A stretch of 64,000 nucleotides of DNA. Source: Rudaea sp. Its GTDB lineage: Bacteria > Pseudomonadota > Gammaproteobacteria > Xanthomonadales > Rhodanobacteraceae. Positions within the stretch are counted from its first letter, which is position 1. Every line of letters begins with the position of its first letter. The stretch is taken from NCBI GenBank assembly GCA_031291055.1, contig JARLJU010000089.1:1-64000 (forward strand), given 5' to 3'. The position numbers and the translations under genes were made by a program. The notes beneath the pieces are model-generated. The model had not been told where the DNA came from and ran no database searches. It worked only from the letters and a program-made list of their open reading frames with translations. Shown piece by piece: positions 9,251 through 19,340 of the stretch.

Positions 9251-11019
9251 GAGGCAAATGGCCAGAAGCGCGGAATCAGCAGCATCGACAGCGCACAGAA
9301 CAGCAGGATCAGCGGAATACCCACTTTCATGAAATCCGTAAATTTATACCCGCCGGCACCATAGACCATCGTGTTGGTCGGATAGCCGACCGGCGTGGCG
9401 AACGAGGTCGCCGCGGCAAATGCCACGGTGATGACGAAAGGCACCGGGTTCACGTGCAGCGAATGCGCGACCGAAATCGCGATCGGCACCATCAGCACCA
9501 CGGACGGATTGTGACCCATCATTTCGGTGAGCAGGGCGGTCAGCAGGTAGACCATGACCAGTACGGCAAGCGGTCCGTGGTCGCCAGCCAGGCGCATGCC
9601 GCCATCGACGATATGCTGGGCCAGGCCGGTTTTGTCCAGCGCGATGCCCAGCGGCAGGATCGCGCCGAGCAGGACGATGATCTTCCAGTCCATCGCTTCA
9701 TAGACTTCCTCGAAATTGAAGCAGCCGGTCAGCGCCATCGCCGCGCAGCCAACCAGGGCGCTGACCACGATGGGCAGCAGGCCGAAACCCGCGATCGCCA
9801 CGACACCGATCAGAATCGCGATCGCGACAGGCGCCTTGCGCCGCGATTCGCGCGTGTCACCACGTTCGCTGAGGATCACCAGGCCGGATTCGCGGCGCAG
9901 GTGATTCAACGCCGATTCGTCGAGCATCAGCAGCAGGATGTCGCCGACATCCAGGCGCGCGTTCTTCAGCTGCTCGCGCACGATCTGGTTGCGGCGCTGC
10001 ACGGCGAGCACGCCGGCGTTGTAGTTCCAGCGGAAATCGATTTCCTCTACCGATTGCCCGACCAGGCGTGTACCCGGTGCGACCACGGCTTCCACAAGTA
10101 TGCGCCGGTCCCCAGCCTGAGTGTGCCCGGCCATCGCGAGCATCGGCGCGATTTCCAGCCTGACCTCGCGCTTGAAGTCTTCCAGTCGCTGCCAGTCGCC
10201 GCGCGTCAGCAACACGTCGCCTTCCTGCAGTTTCTGTTCTCGTGGTGCCCACAGGTGCTCTTCGCCGCGCAGCAGTTCCAGCACGTAAACGCCATACTTC
10301 TCGCCGAGCTTCGCATCGCCGACGGATTGCCCGATCAGCGGCGAGTCTGCCAGCACGCGCAGCTCGGTGACGAACTTGCCGAGCGCGTAGGTCTCGGCGA
10401 ATTCGGTATCGATGTGTCGTGGCAGCAGCCAGCGTCCGATGAACATGAGGTAGGCGATGCCGACGACGGCAAGAATTGCGCCGAGGCGCGTGAAATCGAA
10501 TACGCCAAATGCGGGCAGTCCATGCTGGATCGCCAGACTGTTCGTCAACAGGTTCGACGACGTGCCAAGCAGAGTGCAGACGCCACCCATCTGGGCGGCA
10601 TACGACATGGGTATCAGCACGCGCGCCGGCGAAGTCTTGCTGCGCGCGCAGACGCTCAATGTGACCGGCAGGAAAGTGGCGACCAGCGCGGTGTTCTTCA
10701 CGAATGCGCCGAGCACGCAGACGACGAGCATAATCGACAGCGTCAACAGCCACGGGCGCCGGATGCGTGACAGTGCGCGGATCAGCGGATCGAGTCCGCC
10801 CGTGCCGACGACGCCGGCATTCAACGCGAACATCGCCGCAACGACCACGGTGGCTTCGTTGCTGAAACCGCTCAGACCCTCGGCCGGCGTGAGAATGCCC
10901 AGCACCATCAGGATGACGAGGACCAGCAAGCCGACCACGTCGTAGCGCAGTTTCTCGCTGACGAACAGCGCCATCGATCCGATGATGATGGCGGCGACGG
11001 CCCAGGCTTGCCAGGTCAT
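9247..11019 (-). CDS. SLC13 family permease with central TrkA-C (RCK_C)-type domains
   Basis: Multi-TM with NPSVVLMVP and ATSFATPVGYPTNTMVYGAGGYKFTDF motifs of DASS/SLC13 carriers; start ATG at 11019 overlaps the soeA stop. Confidence 0.85.
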   Translation of the reverse strand: MTWQAWAVAAIIIGSMALFVSEKLRYDVVGLLVLVILMVLGILTPAEGLSGFSNEATVVVAAMFALNAGVVGTGGLDPLIRALSRIRRPWLLTLSIMLVVCVLGAFVKNTALVATFLPVTLSVCARSKTSPARVLIPMSYAAQMGGVCTLLGTSSNLLTNSLAIQHGLPAFGVFDFTRLGAILAVVGIAYLMFIGRWLLPRHIDTEFAETYALGKFVTELRVLADSPLIGQSVGDAKLGEKYGVYVLELLRGEEHLWAPREQKLQEGDVLLTRGDWQRLEDFKREVRLEIAPMLAMAGHTQAGDRRILVEAVVAPGTRLVGQSVEEIDFRWNYNAGVLAVQRRNQIVREQLKNARLDVGDILLLMLDESALNHLRRESGLVILSERGDTRESRRKAPVAIAILIGVVAIAGFGLLPIVVSALVGCAAMALTGCFNFEEVYEAMDWKIIVLLGAILPLGIALDKTGLAQHIVDGGMRLAGDHGPLAVLVMVYLLTALLTEMMGHNPSVVLMVPIAISVAHSLHVNPVPFVITVAFAAATSFATPVGYPTNTMVYGAGGYKFTDFMKVGIPLILLFCALSMLLIPRFWPFAS

Positions 11020-13811
11020 CGTGCAATCTCCACAGAATTCGCCGCATACGCCGGCTCCGCATCGCGAATCAGGCGTACGCGCAGATCGAACCACGCCGCC
11101 TGACCGGTGACCGGATCGGCATTGGCGTAGCGATGGCCGTCACGGCGCGGCGGCAGCAGATCGTCGATCACGTGATTGAGCAGAAATCCCTTTGTATATT
11201 CCGGCGCATCGGGCTTGAGTTTCCACGCGCCCTTGCGTTTGCCGACGGCGTTCCAGCTCCATACCGTGCCCGGTGCGGTGCCGGCATGATGCCTGGCCTG
11301 GACGCGGATGCGGCCGTGCGCCGACTCGATCCATACCCAGTCGCCATCGGCGACAGCGTGCGCGGCCGCAGTGTCGGGATGCAGGTAGAGGAAATTGCGC
11401 GCCGCGATCTGGCGTAGCCATGCGTTCTGCGAACCCCAGGAGTGATACATGAACATCGGGCGCTGGGTGATGGCGGAAAGATTGTAGGGCTGCGGATTCG
11501 GGGCGGCGGCCTGCGAATCGTCAAGTGATTCGTACCAGAACGGCAGCGGATCGAAATAGCGTGCCACGCGTTCGCGTTCGCGCTCGGGCGGCCGCGTCGT
11601 GCCGTGTCCGAGCGCGGCGAGGCGGAATTTCTGCAGGCGCTCGGAGTACAGCTCGAGCACGATGGCGTCGGTGGAACCGATGAAACCAAGCGACTTTGCC
11701 CACTGCAGGTAGTCGCGATTGGCCATCTTGTAATAGCGGCCGGCAACGGGGATTTCCGCATGCCAGTAGCAATTATTGACTTTGTATACTTCAAGCTGAT
11801 GCGGATTCGGTTCGCCGACACCTTGCTTTCCACCGTCCTTGCCACGCCAGCCGGCCAGCAGGCCGACGCCAGGCGCACGCTCGTGCTCGACCATGTATTG
11901 GGCATAGCCGCCGGGATATTTCACCACGCCATCGGCATCGACCATGCCCGGCAGCTTCAGGCGCGCGCCGAGATCGAGCAGCACGTCCTGGAACGGCCGC
12001 ACGTCGCGATCCGGCCTGCAGACCGGTTGCCGGATGGCATCACTCGCACCGTCGGCATCGGAGATTGGCCGGTCCAGCAGCGAGATGCAGTCGTGGCGTT
12101 CCAGGTAGGTCGTATCCGGCAGCACCAGGTCGGCAAACGCGATCGTCTCCGAGTCGTAGGCGTCCGAATAGATGATATGTGGAATTTTATACTCGTCGCC
12201 GGCCGCGTTGCGCTCGCACAGCATCTGCCGCGTCTGCATCGTGTTCATCGCCGAATTCCAGCCCATGTTAGCCATGAACAGGAACAGCGTGTCGATCGGA
12301 TACGGATCGCCGGCCCAGGCGTTGCGGATCACGCTCTGCAACATCCCGTGCGCCGCCAGCGGATATTCCCAGGAGAATGCCTTGTCGATCCGGCGCGGCG
12401 CGCCGTCGGCATCGACGACGAGGTCTTCCGGCGCATGCACGTAGCCGAGCGGGCCGGCATCCAGTGCGCCGTTGTCCTTGCGCGAGCGACCCGGGCGATT
12501 CGCGGGCGGCACCGATTTTGGGTACGGCGGCTGATAGCGGAAGCTGCCCGGGGTGTCGATGGCTCCGAGCAGCAGCTGCAGTGTGTGCAGCATCCTGCAG
12601 GTATGAAAACCGTTCGCGTGCGCCGCAATGCCGCGCATCGCGTGTATCGATACCGGCCGGCCGATCATCTCCGCGTGCTCGCGCCCGCCGGAATCCATCC
12701 AGCGTTGGGGCAGGCGGATTTCCTGTTTGAACGCGACATCGGCGATTTCCGCGGCGATGCGGCGGATGATTCCGGCGTCCACGCCACATTGCGTGGCGAC
12801 CTTGTTCGCTGAATATTCCGGCGCGAGAAAGCGCTCGGCGAGCAACTGGAACGCAGGTATTGCCTTGCGGCCGTGGGGCAAGTCGTATTCGCCGACGATG
12901 GCGGGTGTGACGTCAACGCTCGACGCGGATTGCGCGGTGCTGCTGCGTTTGTCCCAGCACAAGGGACTGTCCCCGGCATCGCGCGCAATCAGCCCATCAT
13001 CGGCGCACCCGGGATTGCGCACCACCAGGTGGTGCGCATTCGTATACCTGACCAGATAGTCGAAATCGATCCAGTCGTGGATCAGCAGCTCCTGGATCAG
13101 GGCACCGACGAACTGGCCGTCGGTGCCGGGACGGATGCCGACCCACTCATCCGCGATCGCCGCATAGCCGGTGCGCACGGGATTGACGGCGACGAGCTTG
13201 GCGCCGCGCCCCTTGATCTTGCCGAGGCCGAGCTTGATCGGGTTGGAGTCGTGATCCTCGGCGACGCCGAACATCAGCAGGTATTTTGTCCGCTCCCAGT
13301 CCGGTTCGCCGAACTCCCAGAACGAACCGCCCAAAGTATACATTCCGGCAACGGCCATGTTGACCGAACAGAAGCCACCGTGTGCGGCGTAGTTGATCGT
13401 GCCGAATTGTTGCGCCCACCAGCCGGTCAATGCCTGCGACTGGTCGCGGCCGGTGAAGAAGGCGAGCTTGTCGGGATTGGTCGCGCGGATATTGCCGAGC
13501 CACTTCGTTGCGAGTGCCAGTGCTTCGTCCCATTCGATTTCGCGGAACTCGCCGGCGCCGCGCTCGCCGACGCGCAGCAGCGGTTTGCACAGCCGTGCCG
13601 GCGAATAGTGCTGCATGATCCCGGCCGAGCCCTTGGCGCAAAGCACGCCCCTGTTGACCGGATGTTCGGGATTGCCCTGGATATAGCGCACGCGACCGTC
13701 TTTCAGGTGCACCTTGATGCCACACCTGCACGCGCACATGTAGCACGTGGTCGTCTTGACTTCGTCGCCAACGGGTTCGTTGAGGCGCAACTCAGCGTGC
13801 GGCATGCGCAT
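11016..13811 (-). CDS. soeA: Molybdopterin oxidoreductase catalytic subunit (SoeA-like, putative cytoplasmic sulfite dehydrogenase)
   Basis: KTTTCYMCACRCGIKVHLKDGRVRYIQGNPEHPVNRGVLCAKGSAG 4Fe-4S/Mo-bisPGD N-terminus; no Tat signal visible; linked DmsB- and DmsC-like subunits. Confidence 0.7.
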   Translation of the reverse strand: MRMPHAELRLNEPVGDEVKTTTCYMCACRCGIKVHLKDGRVRYIQGNPEHPVNRGVLCAKGSAGIMQHYSPARLCKPLLRVGERGAGEFREIEWDEALALATKWLGNIRATNPDKLAFFTGRDQSQALTGWWAQQFGTINYAAHGGFCSVNMAVAGMYTLGGSFWEFGEPDWERTKYLLMFGVAEDHDSNPIKLGLGKIKGRGAKLVAVNPVRTGYAAIADEWVGIRPGTDGQFVGALIQELLIHDWIDFDYLVRYTNAHHLVVRNPGCADDGLIARDAGDSPLCWDKRSSTAQSASSVDVTPAIVGEYDLPHGRKAIPAFQLLAERFLAPEYSANKVATQCGVDAGIIRRIAAEIADVAFKQEIRLPQRWMDSGGREHAEMIGRPVSIHAMRGIAAHANGFHTCRMLHTLQLLLGAIDTPGSFRYQPPYPKSVPPANRPGRSRKDNGALDAGPLGYVHAPEDLVVDADGAPRRIDKAFSWEYPLAAHGMLQSVIRNAWAGDPYPIDTLFLFMANMGWNSAMNTMQTRQMLCERNAAGDEYKIPHIIYSDAYDSETIAFADLVLPDTTYLERHDCISLLDRPISDADGASDAIRQPVCRPDRDVRPFQDVLLDLGARLKLPGMVDADGVVKYPGGYAQYMVEHERAPGVGLLAGWRGKDGGKQGVGEPNPHQLEVYKVNNCYWHAEIPVAGRYYKMANRDYLQWAKSLGFIGSTDAIVLELYSERLQKFRLAALGHGTTRPPERERERVARYFDPLPFWYESLDDSQAAAPNPQPYNLSAITQRPMFMYHSWGSQNAWLRQIAARNFLYLHPDTAAAHAVADGDWVWIESAHGRIRVQARHHAGTAPGTVWSWNAVGKRKGAWKLKPDAPEYTKGFLLNHVIDDLLPPRRDGHRYANADPVTGQAAWFDLRVRLIRDAEPAYAANSVEIAR

Positions 13812-14053
13812 CGCGCTCCGTCTCGTCCATCGTCGGGCCGCCCATCGTCCATGACGTGCTTCCCTCTCGGCAACCGCGCCTCGACTTCATCTCGCCCACG
13901 CGATGCCATTCCGGGTTTCGCGAAGACGCGCGGATTCCGACGTCGCCGACGGGGTCGTTGAGTTTTTGGTTGGCCTCAAGCATGTGCGTGCAACGAAATC
14001 GGAGATTCACATGGTAACGGATACCCAGTCAGAGGTGACGTTATACTCGCCGC

Positions 14054-15022
14054 ATGGACCGCTATGAACGCATTCTCACCCTTCACCGCATCCTGAAAAA
14101 TGCGCGTTATCCGGTATCGCTGGCGCGATTGATGGACGAACTGGACTGCTCGCGCGCAACCGCGTACCGCGATATCGCCTTCCTGCGCGACTCGCTCGGA
14201 GCTCCGATCGACAGCAAGGAGGACGAAGCGGCGTATAGCTACGCCGCCGACGAGGCCGATCGCTTCGAGCTGCCCGGGCTGTGGCTCACGAGCGAGGAAT
14301 TGCAGGCGCTGCTGGCGTTGAACGAGCTGGTCGGGCGCACGGGACCCGGCATTCTGTCCAGTGCACTGGCTCCGTTCCGTTCGCGCATCGATCGGTTGTT
14401 GTCCGACCAGAACGATGGCAGGAATTTTCCGCTGGACCGCATTCGCGTGATCGGCAGCGGCACGCGCAAGGTCGACGAAGCCACATTCAGGCACGTTGCC
14501 AGCGCCGTACTCGGGCGCAAGCGGCTGAAATTCCAGTATCGCGCGCGCTCGACGAACGAGCCGACCGAACGCACGGTATCGCCGCAACGCCTCACCCATT
14601 ATCGCGACAACTGGTATCTGGACGCCTGGGATCATCGTCGCGACGGGTTGCGCAGTTTCGCGCTCGACCGGATCGTCAAGGCCCAAGTCGGCGACGAAGC
14701 CGCCGAGGATCGCGAGGAAGCCGAACTCAACCAGCACCTGGCCTCGAGCTACGGCATTTTTTCCGGCGCACCGAAAGCCACGGCGACGATCCGCTTCTCG
14801 CCGCATGCCGCGCGCTGGGTCGCCGACGAGCACTGGCACTCGCAACAGCAGGGCGAGTGGCTCAAGGATGGCAGGTATGAATTGCGCGTGCCTTACAGCA
14901 ATTCGCGCGAGCTGTTGATGGATGTGCTCAAGTACGGGCCGGATGCGGAAATCGTTTCGCCGATATCCTTGCGTGAGGAAATGAAGATCATGTTGCAGCT
15001 GGCGATCGGGGCGTATCAATAA
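14054..15022 (+). CDS. YafY-family HTH/WYL-domain transcriptional regulator
   Basis: MDRYERILTLHRILKNARYPVSLARLMDELDCSRATAYRDIAFL HTH, then WYL region (NWYLDAWDHRRDGLRSFALDRI). Confidence 0.9.
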   Translation: MDRYERILTLHRILKNARYPVSLARLMDELDCSRATAYRDIAFLRDSLGAPIDSKEDEAAYSYAADEADRFELPGLWLTSEELQALLALNELVGRTGPGILSSALAPFRSRIDRLLSDQNDGRNFPLDRIRVIGSGTRKVDEATFRHVASAVLGRKRLKFQYRARSTNEPTERTVSPQRLTHYRDNWYLDAWDHRRDGLRSFALDRIVKAQVGDEAAEDREEAELNQHLASSYGIFSGAPKATATIRFSPHAARWVADEHWHSQQQGEWLKDGRYELRVPYSNSRELLMDVLKYGPDAEIVSPISLREEMKIMLQLAIGAYQ

Positions 15023-15134
15023 GCAGTAGCCACATGGCCCGCGCCGGTACGTTGGAGCGAGCGAGTGCGAACCCCAACCTGTTCATCGGAACTGCAGCGC
15101 GCGAGCGTGATTGCCTCAACCCGCGTTTTCTCTC

Positions 15135-16124
15135 TCATGCCCGCGGTGGCTGTGCAGCGGGTGGCGAAGGCGTCACCGCCTCCCGCGCCTTCTGCGTCAA
15201 CTCGCGGAATTTCGCCGACATCGTTTCCAGTTTTGCGCTCCATTCCGGATTCGGCGTCTGGCCGGCCGTGATCTTGTCGAAAACCTGAATGAGGGCGACC
15301 GTGGCGAAAGGGTCGATCAGCGCCGCTTTCAGGCTCAATGCGGCGATCACGGCGAGCACGAATGTCGCAATGCCGGCGTGAACGTGGAACAGGCCGACCA
15401 GAGCCGCAATCGGCGCCGCCACGATCAGCAGGATCACCAGGGTCAATCCCCAGATGATGAAGGTCAGGAACGCAGCGTTCTTCAGTACACCTTTATAATT
15501 TTGAGCATACAACACGGTACTGTCGCGAGCGATGGCCCAAGGACTGTTAGTGCCGCCATTGCCGGTTTTTCTACGCAGGATCTGCGCGAGGATCACCTGA
15601 TCCAGATGGCTCAGGCCGGTATTGATGATGGCGTCGACGAGTTTGACCAGCACGTCGAGGCCGGGAATCGGCAGCCACGAGGCGATGCTGACGGTGAGAC
15701 GATTGAACACGCGCAGAATGCCGCGGATGAGCTGGTTGAGTCCGAACAGCGTCGACGAGGTCGCAAAATGCTGCTTGACGATGTTCGTCGCGTATTCGAT
15801 CTGCCCTTTGCCGTCAGGAACTTCCCGGCCATCCATCAATTCGATCAGCACGGCGATATGCCCGGCCTTGACCAGGTACAGCAGGTATTCGCGTGCCCAG
15901 TACAGAATTCCGCTGATGATGGCAAAGCCGATCAGGCCGCCGATGCCGGCGCCACCACCAGCGTTGCTGCCGATACTGCCGAACAGGTAGCCCATGCCGC
16001 TGCCCACGCCGACGGCGAGTATGTAGGCGAGCGTGATGCCGACGTACACTGCGAGCCGCAGCAGGATGAAGGGCAGGGTGCGGACGAGCAGGCCGAAAAT
16101 CTGACCGGTGCGGAAATCGAGCAT
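15135..16124 (-). CDS. Conserved multi-pass membrane protein of unknown function
   Basis: 329-aa ORF with several hydrophobic segments and good start context. Confidence 0.75.
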   Translation of the reverse strand: MLDFRTGQIFGLLVRTLPFILLRLAVYVGITLAYILAVGVGSGMGYLFGSIGSNAGGGAGIGGLIGFAIISGILYWAREYLLYLVKAGHIAVLIELMDGREVPDGKGQIEYATNIVKQHFATSSTLFGLNQLIRGILRVFNRLTVSIASWLPIPGLDVLVKLVDAIINTGLSHLDQVILAQILRRKTGNGGTNSPWAIARDSTVLYAQNYKGVLKNAAFLTFIIWGLTLVILLIVAAPIAALVGLFHVHAGIATFVLAVIAALSLKAALIDPFATVALIQVFDKITAGQTPNPEWSAKLETMSAKFRELTQKAREAVTPSPPAAQPPRA

Positions 16125-16231
16125 GGTGTCTTTCCTGAGTGTCGAAACGACGGACTATGATAGTCAGAGAAGCGGCGATGAAAAATCCGCCGCGGTCCGT
16201 TCCAGAAGAATACGACGAAAGGCACGTGCAG

Positions 16232-17254
16232 ATGACATCACCCACCATTTCGCTGGTGCTCGGCTCGGGTGGAGCGCGCGGCTATGCACACATCGGCGCG
16301 ATCGAGGAATTGCTTGCCCAGGGTTACGACATCCGCTGCATCTCCGGCAGCTCGATGGGCGCGCTGATCGGTGGCGTGTACGCGGCCGGCAAGCTCGATG
16401 CATATCGCGACTGGGTCAAGGCCCTGCAGCGTTTCGATGTGTTGCGCCTGCTCGACTGGACTTTCACCGGCGGTGGCCTGATCAAGGGCGACCGCATCGT
16501 CGACAAGCTCAAGGACCTGATCGGCGAAGTGAACATCGAGGACCTGCCGCTGAGCTACACCGCAGTGGCGGTGGATCTGATGTCGCAGCGCGAAGTCTGG
16601 TTCTCGCGCGGATCGCTGTTCGAGGCGATCCGCGCCTCGATCGCGATTCCGACCGTGTTTCGCCCGCACCATTATCAGGGCCGTACCCTTGTCGACGGCG
16701 GCCTGCTCAACCCGGTGCCGATCACGCCGACCCTGCGCGACCTCACCGATTGCACGATCGCCGTCGATGTGAACGCTCCGGCCGAATCCCTAGATGACGC
16801 CAGCCCGACATCGCCGGACGCGAGCGCCGTGGACGCCACCTTCGGGAGCGCCACAGCCACCCTGCCACCCGCCGGCGCAACGCCGGTGATGGAGCCGGCA
16901 ACGTCTGAAGCCTCCGATTCCACCGCGCTGGCATCCGAAGCCGACACGGCGCAAGCGCGGACTTACCGACAAAGAATTGCCGAGTTCCTCGATGGATTGC
17001 TGGAAAAGCGCGAGAGAAAGCCGCCCGCGGAAACCGATCCCGGCATCCTGGAATTGTTCGCCCGTTCGCTGGATGTGGTGCAGGAGACGATCACGCGTTT
17101 CAAGCTCGCCGCACAGCCACCGGATCTGGTCATTCCTATCCCGCGCAACGCCTGCGCGTTCTACGAATTCCATCGAGCCGAGGAGTTGATCGAACTGGGT
17201 CGTCTGCGCACGCGCGAGGCGTTGCGGCACTTTCGCCCCGGCATTCGGCGTTGA
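16232..17254 (+). CDS. Patatin-like phospholipase
   Basis: ISLVLGSGGARGYAHIGAIEEL...ISGSSMGALIGG (GxSxG) and DGGLLNPVP. Confidence 0.92.
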   Translation: MTSPTISLVLGSGGARGYAHIGAIEELLAQGYDIRCISGSSMGALIGGVYAAGKLDAYRDWVKALQRFDVLRLLDWTFTGGGLIKGDRIVDKLKDLIGEVNIEDLPLSYTAVAVDLMSQREVWFSRGSLFEAIRASIAIPTVFRPHHYQGRTLVDGGLLNPVPITPTLRDLTDCTIAVDVNAPAESLDDASPTSPDASAVDATFGSATATLPPAGATPVMEPATSEASDSTALASEADTAQARTYRQRIAEFLDGLLEKRERKPPAETDPGILELFARSLDVVQETITRFKLAAQPPDLVIPIPRNACAFYEFHRAEELIELGRLRTREALRHFRPGIRR

Positions 17255-17406
17255 CGCAATCTTCATCCGGCAAAACGAAACGTGAATGTGCATGACGCCC
17301 ACGGTCAACACAAATCGCCCCCGGGCATTGTTGGTTATCAGGACAGCGGCACGCGGGCAGCGCAGCAAGAGCCGCAACCCATTCACCAACCGTGAGGAGA
17401 AGAGCA

Positions 17407-17712
17407 ATGCGTATGCAAATCCTGGCAGGCGGTCTGTTGTTGGCGATCGGTGCCGCGGTCGCGCCGGTCAATAGCCATGCGGCAGTAGGCGTCGTCATTG
17501 GCGTAGCCCCACCGGTGGCGCCCGTTGAAGTGATACCGGCCGCGCGCGTCGGTTACGACTGGACGCCCGGCTACTGGCACTGGAACGGCTATCGCCATGT
17601 GTGGGTGAGCGGTTACTGGTTGCGCTCGCGGCCAGGCTGGCATTGGGTGGCGCCGCGCTGGTCCGCCTACGGCCCGCGCTGGCGCTACTCCGCCGGTTAC
17701 TGGGCGCGCTGA
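17407..17712 (+). CDS. YXWGXW-repeat-like small exported protein
   Basis: Signal peptide followed by W/Y/G-rich GYWHWNGYRHVWVSGYWLRSRPGWHWVAPRW. Confidence 0.7.
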   Translation: MRMQILAGGLLLAIGAAVAPVNSHAAVGVVIGVAPPVAPVEVIPAARVGYDWTPGYWHWNGYRHVWVSGYWLRSRPGWHWVAPRWSAYGPRWRYSAGYWAR

Positions 17713-17771
17713 TCCGGATATCAGGCTGCGGGCAGAACGCGCTGCAGCACGTCTGCCGGCGCCGCAAAAGA

Positions 17772-17799
17772 AACGGCCCGCCTGGGGGAGCGGGCCGTT
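17772..17799 (-). terminator. Intrinsic terminator downstream of the two-component operon
   Basis: AACGGCCCGC...GCGGGCCGTT 10-bp stem followed on the minus strand by TTTCTTTT. Confidence 0.7.
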
Positions 17800-17924
17800 G
17801 GGGTTGCGATCCGGAAGTCGTTCGGGGTAGAACGCACGGGGTGTGCCCGAACCGCACTGCGGAGTCTACGCAAGGAAACTTGCGTCAAGCTGACAAAAGC
17901 AAACTGATTGCAGGCGGTGCCAGA

Positions 17925-19340
17925 TCAAGGCACCCGCCTGGCTGCGGCATGTGCCGGGAAACGCACTCGCACGCGTGTGCCGCGGTCCCCCGCACCCGCG
18001 GCGATTTCCAGGCTTGCCCCGTGCACGTGGGCGATATCGTCGACGATCGCCAGGCCCAGGCCGCAGCCGCTGCCGCCGCTGGCCGGCAGGCGATAGAAAC
18101 GTTCGATCACCCGCGCGCGTTCGGATTCAGCGATGCCGGGACCGTTGTCTTCCACTTCGAGAAACGGCTCCGACGTTGACTCATTTTCCACTATTCCACA
18201 ACGCACCGTAACGTGCCCGTTCGCCGGCGTATAGGTCAGTGCGTTGTCGACCAGGTTTGCGAGCAGTTCGCGCAGCAGCCACGCAACGCCGTGGACGCGG
18301 GCCGGCGCCGTTTCCGCGCCGAGGTCGATGCGGCATTCCAGCGCCCGGTCGAGGTTACCTGCCACGGCTTCCTCGACCAGGCCTTGCAGTTCGACTGCGC
18401 GGAAGTCGTCGGCCAGATTGGCGGAGGGTTCGGCACGAGCCAATGCCAGCAGCTGGTTCGCGGTATGCGCGAGACGGCGGCAACCGTTGTGCAGATTGTG
18501 CAGGCGCTCGCGCAATTCACCGGCCGCGGGATCGCGCGCAAGCAGTTCCAGCTGAGCCTGGATGCCGGTCAGCGGCGTGCGCAGCTGATGCGCGGCGTCG
18601 GCCAGAAACTGCTGCTGAGCCAGCGTCGCCTCGCGCACGGCGGCGAGCAGACGGTTCACCGCACTGGTCAGGGGAATCACCTCGTCGGGCACGCCGCGTT
18701 CGTCCAGCGGCGCCAGTTCACGCGCCGGACGTGCAGCGATCTGGTCGCGCAACGCGAGCAGTGGACGCAGGCCGTAGCGCACGCCGAACCAGATCAGCAT
18801 CAGGCTCGCGCTCATCTGCAGCAGATCGGTGAATAGCGCGCCCGTGAAGATGCGTCGCGTCGCATTCTCGCGCTTGTGCAGGGTCTCGGCCACGGTAATC
18901 GTGACCACGCCGGCATCGGTGCGGGTGCGATAGGTGGCTGCGCGGATCGGATGATCGCGATACCTGGCTTCGTGATAGACCGTCTGCTCGAGTGGCGGGT
19001 CGGCGACCGGCAGCCCGTCGTCGCCGGCGATGAATTCTCCGTGCGGCCCGAGGACGAGGTAGAAGATCAGGTCGTAGTTGTCGGCGCGCAGTACTGCCAC
19101 GGCCTGCGGTGGCAGATCGGACTTGATCGCGCCACCGGCGTCCAGACGCAATAGTTCGGCGACGGCGACGGTTTCATTCGCCAGTCCCTGGTCGTAGGCG
19201 GCCCGCACGGTTCGGGTGCTGTTGAAAAAGTCCACGAGTACGCCGACCGACAACAGCAGCGCGAGCGGCACGAGCAGAGTCAGCAACAAGCGCCGGCGTA
19301 CGGTGGTCTTCGCGTCGGTGGCGCGCTTAATTGTCCGCAT
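17925..19340 (-). CDS. Sensor histidine kinase (QseC/PmrB-type)
   Basis: DAAHQLRTPLTGIQAQLELL H-box, N-box NLVDNALTYTP, G-box VEDNGPGIAE...GLGLAIVDDIAHVHGA. Confidence 0.93.
   Translation of the reverse strand: MRTIKRATDAKTTVRRRLLLTLLVPLALLLSVGVLVDFFNSTRTVRAAYDQGLANETVAVAELLRLDAGGAIKSDLPPQAVAVLRADNYDLIFYLVLGPHGEFIAGDDGLPVADPPLEQTVYHEARYRDHPIRAATYRTRTDAGVVTITVAETLHKRENATRRIFTGALFTDLLQMSASLMLIWFGVRYGLRPLLALRDQIAARPARELAPLDERGVPDEVIPLTSAVNRLLAAVREATLAQQQFLADAAHQLRTPLTGIQAQLELLARDPAAGELRERLHNLHNGCRRLAHTANQLLALARAEPSANLADDFRAVELQGLVEEAVAGNLDRALECRIDLGAETAPARVHGVAWLLRELLANLVDNALTYTPANGHVTVRCGIVENESTSEPFLEVEDNGPGIAESERARVIERFYRLPASGGSGCGLGLAIVDDIAHVHGASLEIAAGAGDRGTRVRVRFPAHAAARRVP

Noticed and set aside
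7742-10770. 540-aa and 438-aa plus-strand ORFs across the soeBC/SLC13 region
   Set aside because: Shadow ORFs; the minus-strand products have diagnostic motifs.
17868-17885. Small hairpin ACGCAAG-GAAA-CTTGCGT near the sensor kinase 3' end
   Set aside because: Lacks a T tract, and a stronger terminator lies just beyond; likely a minor 3' UTR structure.
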